In this document: piece after piece, positions 24,907 to 32,737 of the stretch | How the letters are laid out: every line of letters starts with the position of its first letter | Position numbering within the stretch: the stretch's first letter is position 1 | NCBI GenBank assembly: GCA_022482495.1 | Contig: JAKVPA010000013.1 | Location: forward strand, 1-32,737 | Source: Sphaerochaeta sp. | GTDB lineage: Bacteria > Spirochaetota > Spirochaetia > Sphaerochaetales > Sphaerochaetaceae | Direction of reading: 5' to 3' | Length of the DNA: 32,737 nt | Notes under the pieces: generated by a model | Told to the model about the DNA's origin: nothing | Database searches by the model: none | The model's input: the letters and a program-made list of their open reading frames with translations, nothing else | Position numbers and translations under genes: made by a program

Positions 24907-26636
24907 TTTGGTCCTTCCTCCAGCCGATGTGCAGCTTTGCGTTCTTTCTGTCCGTCACCGCCGCATCCATGATCAGATGGGAGACGAACAGCGCGGTGAA
25001 CAGCGAACTGACAATACCGATGGCCAACGTGTTGGCGAATCCCTTCACCGCGGAAGACCCGAGGGAGGAAAGCACCAACGCGGCGATGATCGTCGTGATA
25101 TTGGAGTCCATGATGGTCCAGAACGCCTTTCCATAGCCTGCCTGTACGGCTGCCTGGGGGCTCTTCTTCTGGCGGAGTTCTTCTTTGATACGTTCGTTGA
25201 TGATCACGTTTGCGTCCAGCCGCCATGCCGAGGGTCAGCACCAGACCGGCAACGGAGGAGAGCGTGACGGTGAAGTTGAACGCCGACAACACGCTTACCA
25301 TGATGATCAAGTTGAAGAGCAAGGCGAGATCCGCCACCAACCCGGTGACGTTGTAGTAGGCGAACATGAACACCATCACCAGAATCAGACCGATCAACAA
25401 CGCCTTGAAGCCTTGGCTGACGGAATCTTCTCCCAGCGTTGCGCCGACGCTCTGCTGGTTGGCGACGGTCAGCTGGATGGGAAGCGCGGCGGTCTTCAGC
25501 ACGATGGCCAAATCATTGGCTTCCTTCTGGCCGAATCCGCTGATCTGCACGCTGGCGCGGATCGGTTCGTTGATCGTCGCGATCGACTTGACGTTTCCGT
25601 CCATCACAACGGCCAGGGACTTGCCCACATTGGTCGAAGTGAGTTTGTAGAACAAATCACCACCCGTGGTGTCCAGCTGGAAGTTGACCACCGGTTTTCC
25701 GGTGATGCCATCCGTCGAGGTGGTGGCGCTTTCCAGATGCTCGCCATCCAACCCGATCTCTTCGTCCAGCACGACGAAGCTCTTCAGCTCGTCGATGCCG
25801 TACTCATCATTCTCATAGTATCCCGTGGCGACCTTGCCGGCAGGCAGGAAAGACGGTTGCTTGATGGCGCCCGTCGCCGTGTACACCTCGCTGGGATTCG
25901 CCTTGAAATACTCCTGAAGCTGGGTGGTCAGGTCGGTATCGACCATCTGGAACGTCAGGGAGCCTTTGCCGCGCAGGAACGAGTTGACCCGTTCCGGATC
26001 GGAAGCGCCAGGAATCTCGATCAAAATCTGGTCGGTGCCCTGCAACCGGATTTCCGGTTCGCTGACACCAAACTGGTTGATCCTGTTCTGCAGGATCTCG
26101 ATGTCCTGGGAGACCAGATCAGTCACCTCGCTCGCCTTAGCCGGCGAACCTTTCTTGGCTTCGTACGCCTTCACGTCGGCATCCAGCAAAATGCTCATGC
26201 CTCCACGGAGGTCAAGTCCAAGCTGAAGCGCCCGGTTGGACAGCTTCTTGGCCGATACCAAACTGGTCCGATAGTTGGACTCGATGGTGTCGAACAGATC
26301 CTGTTCCGTATAGAAGCCCCGAAGCAACGAGGATACCGTCCACTTGGAAGGCACCTTCTCCTTGGAGGCTTTGTACGTTGCCTTGGCGGACGCCACCAAG
26401 TACCGGTACTCACTGGGCACCGGCGCGTTGCCGTCACTCGCGACGAGTTCCTTCAATGCGCGCAAATCCCTTGTGGCCTGACCGCGGGCATACTCTTTGA
26501 TCTGTACGTTCGAGCCTGTTGCCAAGTCCTTGGTAGTCTGCGGCACGAACCAGTACCACTTCACCGTCGGATACAGGAACGCGACGCACATCACGACTAC
26601 CAGAATCACAATGACCAGACGACTCCGTTTACTCAT
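24899..26636 (-). CDS. secD: Protein translocase subunit SecD (one frameshift)
   Basis: Partner of SecF. Signal-anchor helix (LVIVILVVVMCVAFLYPTVKWYW), periplasmic P1 region with LGLDLRGGMSILLD, QNRINQFGVSEPEI and QILIEIPG, then six helices. The frame breaks at about 25219: VAGLVLTLGMA in one frame continues as DANVIINERIKEELR in another once one inserted base is removed, giving 578 residues and the GMAVDANVIINERI motif shared by all SecD. As this motif lies in the functional core, a sequencing insertion is much likelier than loss. GGAGAG precedes the ATG. Confidence 0.93.
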
Positions 26637-26663
26637 GATACTCTCCAGATGATCTAAGATTCT

Positions 26664-27122
26664 TCATTTCTTTTCGGTTTTCTCAGCGGTGTCGGACGGC
26701 GTCTCGGCCGGAGCGGCAGCCTGCGGGGCGGGAGCATCAATCTTCTCCACCGTCTCCGCTTTCTTGTCTTTCTTGCCGGTGGCGACCGGGGCCTGCTTGG
26801 CCTTGTCCACCACCTGACTGATGGCGCTCTTGGAGAACTCCAACCGGGTGTTGTCGTCAACCTTCACGATGACGGTCTGCTCCTTGACGGCGATGACCGT
26901 TCCATGAATGCCTCCGATGGACACCACCTTGTCGCCCTTCTTCATGGCGTTCAGCATCTCACGCGCTTCCTTGTCCTTCTTCTTCTGGGGACGGATCATC
27001 AGGAAGTAGAAAATCAGGATGATCAGAACGAACGTGACCAACGTGGTCATCATCGACCCTTGGGCGCCCGCGGCATTGGAACTTTCTGCGCTCGCAGCGG
27101 CGTTAAGCAAAAATGTCACCAT
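26664..27122 (-). CDS. yajC: Preprotein translocase subunit YajC, with long tail
   Basis: 152-residue accessory membrane protein of SecDF. One transmembrane helix (about residues 27-44, TLVTFVLIILIFYFLMI) followed by RPQKKKDKE and the conserved KKGDKVVSIGGIHGTV. Start at 27122 follows GAGAGGAAA. Compared with the usual 85-110 residues it has an extra N-terminal stretch of about 20 residues rich in Ala/Ser and a C-terminal Ala/Pro/Lys/Glu-rich tail of about 45 residues, probably disordered in the cytoplasm. First gene of yajC-secD-secF. Confidence 0.94.
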   Translation of the reverse strand: MVTFLLNAAASAESSNAAGAQGSMMTTLVTFVLIILIFYFLMIRPQKKKDKEAREMLNAMKKGDKVVSIGGIHGTVIAVKEQTVIVKVDDNTRLEFSKSAISQVVDKAKQAPVATGKKDKKAETVEKIDAPAPQAAAPAETPSDTAEKTEKK

Positions 27123-27162
27123 ACTTTCCTCTCTTTTGCTGGTGGATGGACATCGGAAAAAC

Positions 27163-27168
27163 AGTATA
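27163..27168 (-). promoter_or_regulatory. Candidate -10 box of the yajC-secDF operon
   Basis: TATACT preceded by GGGTG, as in the ispH promoter, about 40 nt before the ATG. No good -35 is seen at 16-18 nt. Confidence 0.4.
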
Positions 27169-27273
27169 CACCCATTTTTCCAAGTATCGAACAAAGTACC
27201 ACGCCAAGCCGGTGATAGTCAAGTTTGGCGAGGGGCCGTCCCGGCAAACACAACGGAAGGACACTTTCTTTTC

Positions 27274-27302
27274 TTGACACATTCACCATGAAGTGTCAAA
27301 AT
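27274..27302 (+). promoter_or_regulatory. Candidate promoter and operator of the acyl-CoA ligase
   Basis: TTGACAC (27274-27280) and GTGTCAA (27293-27299) form a perfect inverted repeat with a 12-nt spacer. The left arm doubles as a -35 TTGACA, with CAAAAT 17 nt later (27297-27302) as a fair -10. A repressor bound here would cover the promoter. It lies 40 nt before the ATG. Confidence 0.5.
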
Positions 27303-27341
27303 ACTGCCTATCAAACCTACCACCTTTGCAAGGAGAACCGT

Positions 27342-29036
27342 ATGTCACATATCTGGGACGAACTTGATGCATATCGAGGCAAGTTGTTCACCGGCCAATG
27401 GCCCACCATCGCACAGCTGTTTTTGATCGCGGTGGAAAAATACCCGACCAACCGATGTTTCACCTGTTTCACGCCGAACCGGCAGACCCTCACCTATATT
27501 GAAACCTACCAGCGGATCCTCCGTGTCAGCGGTTATCTGCAGGAACGGGGACTGAAACCGGGGGACCGGGTGGTCCTCAACGGAAAGAACTCCCCCGCCT
27601 GGGCCATCGCGTACCTTGCCGTCCAGTTCGCCGGCGGGGTGATCGTCCCGCTGGACAACCACATGCACCCCGACCGGGTGATGGCCCTCAGCGCCTTCAG
27701 CGAAGCGTCATTCCTGTTCGCCGACGCCGACGTGCTGGAACATCTGGATGGGAACGATCCCTGGATCAAGCAGGTCAAAAACTCGATGGTCTGCCTGCTG
27801 GGCACGCCCCCGGAGGGAGTCCCATCGTGGGAGTCCCTCTCCCCAAACAAAACCTATCCGCCGGTTCCCCGCACGGAAGACGACCTTGCGGCGATCCTGT
27901 ACACCAGCGGAACAACCGGAAACGAAAAGGGCGTGATGCTGACACACCGGAACATCATCAGCGACGTCTATCAGGCGGCTGACGGCATCTTCCTCCGTGT
28001 CACGGAGAAGGATGTGCTGTACGCCCTGCTTCCGCTGCACCACAGCTACTGTTGCACCGCCGTGCTGCTTGAGACCATCAAGCACGGCGCGGAATGCGTC
28101 TTCGGCCAGGGGATTGTCGTCTCCAAGATGATCAACGACCTGAAACGGGGCCATGTGACGGTGTTCATGGGCATCCCGCTTCTGTACAACAAGGTACTCT
28201 CCGGCATGATGAAGGAAGTCCGGAAGAAAGGAATCTTCGCCTATGGGTTCGTACGCCTCTGCATGACCATCGGCGGTACGCTGAAACTGATCACCGGAAA
28301 GAATCCGTTCCGCCCCCTGTTCAACAAGCTGCTGCTTTCCAAGATCGGGCTCGACCACAACCACTACTGCATCTGTGGCGCCGGTCCGTTGGCCCCCCAT
28401 GTCTTCAAGCAGTACCAGCAGCTCGGACTGGACTTCATCCAGGGCTACGGCCTGACGGAGACCAGCCCCATCGTGACGCTCAATCCGGTAAGCCATTTCA
28501 AGATCACCTCCGTCGGGAGGGTGCTCCCGCTGGATCAGGTGATCATCGGAGAGCCAAACGAGCACGGCATCGGGGAGATCCGGGTCAAGGGACCAAACGT
28601 CACCCAGGGATACTATAAGGATGAGGAACACACCAAGGAACTGTTCGACCAGGACGGATACCTGCGCACCGGAGATCTGGGATACATGGACAGCGAGTCG
28701 TACGTCTACCTGAAGGGACGGGCCAAAAACCTGATCGTCACCGAAGGCGGGAAGAACGTCTATCCGGAGGAGATCGAGGACATGTTCCAGCTGTATCCGG
28801 AAATCCAGCAGATTCTGATCCGCGGATACCAGGAAAAGAAGGACGTCCCCTCAGAGAGCATCGAGGCGGTGATCTTCCCATCCCCGGAACTGAAGAATCC
28901 CGCAAGGATTGATGCCATCATCCGAGAGGTGAACGCCAAGCTGTCCGGTTACAAGAAGATATCCAAGGTGACCATCCTGGACAAACCGATGGAGATGACC
29001 ACCACGCAGAAGATCAAACGGAACCTGGTTTCCTGA
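27342..29036 (+). CDS. Long-chain acyl-CoA synthetase / AMP-dependent ligase (FadD-like)
   Basis: 564-residue adenylate-forming enzyme activating a fatty or other carboxylic acid to its CoA ester through an acyl-AMP. Phosphate loop YTSGTTGNEKGVMLTHRN, GYGLTETSPIV, and RTGDLGYMDSESYVYLKGRAKNLIV with the catalytic lysine region near the end (TTTQKIKRNLVS). The ATG at 27342 has AAGGAGAA at a good distance; an earlier in-frame ATG at 27288 falls inside the promoter palindrome. Monocistronic, divergent from yajC-secDF. Substrate chain length cannot be told from sequence alone. Confidence 0.9.
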   Translation: MSHIWDELDAYRGKLFTGQWPTIAQLFLIAVEKYPTNRCFTCFTPNRQTLTYIETYQRILRVSGYLQERGLKPGDRVVLNGKNSPAWAIAYLAVQFAGGVIVPLDNHMHPDRVMALSAFSEASFLFADADVLEHLDGNDPWIKQVKNSMVCLLGTPPEGVPSWESLSPNKTYPPVPRTEDDLAAILYTSGTTGNEKGVMLTHRNIISDVYQAADGIFLRVTEKDVLYALLPLHHSYCCTAVLLETIKHGAECVFGQGIVVSKMINDLKRGHVTVFMGIPLLYNKVLSGMMKEVRKKGIFAYGFVRLCMTIGGTLKLITGKNPFRPLFNKLLLSKIGLDHNHYCICGAGPLAPHVFKQYQQLGLDFIQGYGLTETSPIVTLNPVSHFKITSVGRVLPLDQVIIGEPNEHGIGEIRVKGPNVTQGYYKDEEHTKELFDQDGYLRTGDLGYMDSESYVYLKGRAKNLIVTEGGKNVYPEEIEDMFQLYPEIQQILIRGYQEKKDVPSESIEAVIFPSPELKNPARIDAIIREVNAKLSGYKKISKVTILDKPMEMTTTQKIKRNLVS

Positions 29037-29040
29037 AGTC

Positions 29041-29076
29041 AAAAAAAAGACGGATCGGGGAAATCCTCGGTCCGTC
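29041..29076 (-). terminator. Intrinsic terminator, mainly of groEL
   Basis: GACGGA/TCCGTC with an inner G-U rich stem, followed by eight T on the minus strand, 22 nt after the groEL stop. The same hairpin lies 12 nt after the acyl-CoA ligase stop, where the following T-tract is poor (TCTTCCCTCTC), so it may also end that transcript. Confidence 0.88.
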
Positions 29077-29098
29077 TCTTCCCTCTCTGGGGGTCAGA

Positions 29099-30754
<1,656 letters not shown>

Positions 30755-30915
30755 TTAGTATTTGATTTCGTTTTTGAATGGCTTTTTCTACCGTGATGTA
30801 ATGTACTCATTTTTCAGGGAAGAGGCAAGGTCAAATTTTTCTTACCCCAACCATACGCTTGCTGTGGTTTTCTCTCAGTACTGAAGAAGCTTGCGGACAC
30901 CCCTCAGTACCTTCC

Positions 30916-32670
30916 TTACGTGATGGATACCATTATCTCTTGACCATATGGGATAGTGGTCCGATAGATATGTTCCCCCCAGACATTCCGAAGCTTCTCA
31001 TCTTCCAGAAGAATGGATTCTGTCTTCGGAATACCTTGAAATTCCAAGCAGGCGGGACCGATCATCAATCCAGTTGCCGTACGTTGTGGGAAAAAGGCAC
31101 TCATCAGGACCAGTTCGTGGGAGACGCTTGTCCGTACCACATCCCGGATGACGACGCAACCATTGCCGAAGCTGACCTCTCTCCGATAGGACTCCAAAGG
31201 CATGGAAGGAGGATACGCTTTGGCAAGCTCACAGGAAACCCCATGATCGGAAACCATCACGTCCGTCGCACGGAAGGACGCCCCTGCCTGTTGCTGGAAC
31301 GAAGGGAAAATCGTCAGGTTGTGGAACCAGTCCTGCATCGTCCAGATGGTATACCGCTCGGGAGAAAAGGTCTTCGCGGTGTACGTTTCAACGCCAACAT
31401 CGATCAACACCGGTTTCCCTTCCTTGAAAAGGATGATGGACCCCGTGTCGTTATGATTGTGTGACACCCCATTGTTTCCGGCATTCAGCGCCACATCGAA
31501 TCCCTTCGTCCGGAACAGATGAAGGCCGGTCGAAGGGAAATGAACGGCGCCTGTTTTCCGCTGGTCCGCAATCGGGACATCAGGAGCTTCCGTCACTTCC
31601 TTCCAGAGAGCATAGGTACAGAGCCGGTCAAACGCATATCGGGAGGAGAGCAACAGCTTTTCCGGTATCGAGCGACACATCCATCTCGTTCGGAAAAAAC
31701 GCATCAAATCGGTATCATGGACCGCTTTCGCAAAACCATACTCCTTCAGGCCGGAAGGGGCGATCCGGGCTGAACAATCCGAAAAATTGAAATACCAATC
31801 TTCAGAGATATGCATCTGCTTCACGAACGCCGCCATATTCCGGATCTTGGCTTCCTCGAATACGCAGGAGAATGCGTTTCCCGTCATCCCCTGCAACACC
31901 CAGAGAGAACCAAACAACGTCACCGCCGCATGATGGTAGTACTCCGGCCCCTCTTCGCACGCGCCATCATCCCCGTATCCTTCAAGGAACCGATCAAGCG
32001 TCCGGCATGCGTGTTGGATCGCCTGTTGCTTGCGGATGGGATCCGCAACCAGCAGCGCATAACAGAGCAAGACGTTCTGCGTACACCAAGGCCCCCAGTT
32101 GTTGACTTGCTCCCCGCCATCCCCCATCCACCAGAAATGCATCGTTTCATACGGAATGAGGATCCTCCGTTCAATCTCCGCCTTCACATGCCGGATCGCC
32201 TCACCAGGCAACCGATCATCCAAAAGCGTGACGGTAAGGGCGAGCAACGCCGCAGTTTCCGCCGCATGAAGGCAAATGATCGGCCGTGTGGTGTCCGGAT
32301 ACGCAATAATCCGCGCATCCCGTTGATAGAGGTTGTGCGCGGGGAGCCACCAGGCGATTTCCGAAGTAATGAGATACACCAGATCCAAAAGCGAAGGAAT
32401 GCAGGCATCCGTCTGGTCGAAAAACGCAGCGAACAGCAGATCGGCAAGATCCGCGTTGCGTTCTTCCACCAAGCGCTGGTAATGGGTCCGGTTTCCATTC
32501 CGATGGAATTCACCAAACGCAGAAAGAGGAATGGAGGGATAAGTTTTCCCGATCAACGAGGCGGCATGGGATCTGAGGATCTGCCGCGTTTCTTCAGGAA
32601 GGATGTCCTGGGCAAGCAGGCGTGGAAAATGGGAAGCAACCTGAAAAGGAATGGTGGAAAGGTTACGCAT
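30916..32670 (-). CDS. Heparinase II/III-family polysaccharide lyase
   Basis: 584-residue protein with an N-terminal alpha/alpha-toroid part (WWLPAHNLY, WWMGDGGEQVNNWGPWCTQN) and a C-terminal beta-sheet part starting near GAVHFPSTGLHLFRT. The family motif GNNGVSHNHNDTGSIIL holds the likely catalytic and metal-binding histidines. No signal peptide is seen, so it probably acts in the cytoplasm on imported uronic-acid-containing oligosaccharides. The start overlaps the end of an AraC-family regulator gene (ATGCGTAA), so it is co-transcribed with it. The precise substrate (heparin, alginate, other) is unknown. Confidence 0.85.
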   Translation of the reverse strand: MRNLSTIPFQVASHFPRLLAQDILPEETRQILRSHAASLIGKTYPSIPLSAFGEFHRNGNRTHYQRLVEERNADLADLLFAAFFDQTDACIPSLLDLVYLITSEIAWWLPAHNLYQRDARIIAYPDTTRPIICLHAAETAALLALTVTLLDDRLPGEAIRHVKAEIERRILIPYETMHFWWMGDGGEQVNNWGPWCTQNVLLCYALLVADPIRKQQAIQHACRTLDRFLEGYGDDGACEEGPEYYHHAAVTLFGSLWVLQGMTGNAFSCVFEEAKIRNMAAFVKQMHISEDWYFNFSDCSARIAPSGLKEYGFAKAVHDTDLMRFFRTRWMCRSIPEKLLLSSRYAFDRLCTYALWKEVTEAPDVPIADQRKTGAVHFPSTGLHLFRTKGFDVALNAGNNGVSHNHNDTGSIILFKEGKPVLIDVGVETYTAKTFSPERYTIWTMQDWFHNLTIFPSFQQQAGASFRATDVMVSDHGVSCELAKAYPPSMPLESYRREVSFGNGCVVIRDVVRTSVSHELVLMSAFFPQRTATGLMIGPACLEFQGIPKTESILLEDEKLRNVWGEHIYRTTIPYGQEIMVSIT

Positions 32671-32737
32671 TGCGATATTTCTCCTGATAATCGGTAGGAC
32701 TCATATGGGCATATTTTTTGAACACTTTGGAAAAATA
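32663..32737 (-). CDS. AraC-family regulator, C-terminal end only
   Basis: Only the last 24 codons are in the window. YFSKVFKKYAHMSPTDYQEK is the second helix-turn-helix end of AraC/XylS regulators (family pattern YFSKxFKKxxGxSPxxYR). The gene starts beyond the right edge, and its stop codon overlaps the heparinase start, so it probably controls the polysaccharide-degradation genes. Confidence 0.9.
   Translation of the reverse strand, partial: YFSKVFKKYAHMSPTDYQEKYRNA

Overview
This 32.7 kb, GC-rich window looks chromosomal and comes from an anaerobic bacterium, most likely a spirochaete of the Sphaerochaeta group (Sphaerochaetaceae). The pointers are the 16S rRNA 5' region, the solute-binding protein whose signal peptide ends in FA|GGAKE (a pattern I associate with Sphaerochaeta/Treponema binding proteins), and a mix of spirochaetal core genes with clostridial-looking redox genes. 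This placement is from memory of families, not a database search. Almost everything is on the minus strand; only a LacI-type regulator and an acyl-CoA ligase are on the plus strand.

Layout. (1) 1-2032: start of an rRNA operon read leftwards, with a consensus promoter, long leader, 16S rRNA, a 25-bp inverted repeat forming the pre-16S processing stem, and the 5' third of a spacer tRNA (probably tRNA-Ile). (2) 2033-8707: a glycerophosphodiester / glycerol-3-phosphate (G3P) uptake operon (UgpB/A/E-like ABC importer, glycerophosphodiesterase, secreted metallo-beta-lactamase-fold protein, GlpP antiterminator). It is divergent from a LacI-family regulator, with a 20-bp palindrome between them. (3) 8784-13360: a G3P oxidation cluster (HAD phosphatase, DUF1667 Cys protein, FAD/NAD oxidoreductase, GlpA-type dehydrogenase with a BFD-like [2Fe-2S] domain) preceded by a PgsA-type phosphatidyltransferase. 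A strong intrinsic terminator lies in the leader just before glpA, where a GlpP-controlled attenuator would be expected. (4) 13455-17130: M32 carboxypeptidase and a threonyl-tRNA synthetase without the TGS domain, whose 350-nt leader is a T-box riboswitch. (5) 17131-22603: a tightly overlapping six-gene operon with two unlike [FeFe]-hydrogenase-family proteins, two thioredoxin-like [2Fe-2S] proteins, a SpoIIE/PP2C phosphatase and a free-methionine-R-sulfoxide reductase. It looks like a hydrogen/redox sensing module. (6) 22762-27122: ispH and yajC-secD-secF. (7) 27342-32737: acyl-CoA ligase, groEL, a heparinase II/III-family lyase and the tail of an AraC regulator.

How it fits together: regions 2 and 3 form one G3P economy: import and hydrolysis of glycerophosphodiesters, then oxidation of G3P, dephosphorylation, or diversion to phospholipid. 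GlpP in region 2 is the plausible sensor for the leader terminator in region 3. Regulation by RNA leaders (T-box, glpA terminator) is prominent for a non-Firmicute.

Caution: four otherwise well-conserved genes (ugpE-like, glpA, M32 peptidase, secD) carry five single-base frameshifts. As secD is expected to be needed, residual sequencing or assembly indels are more likely than true pseudogenes.
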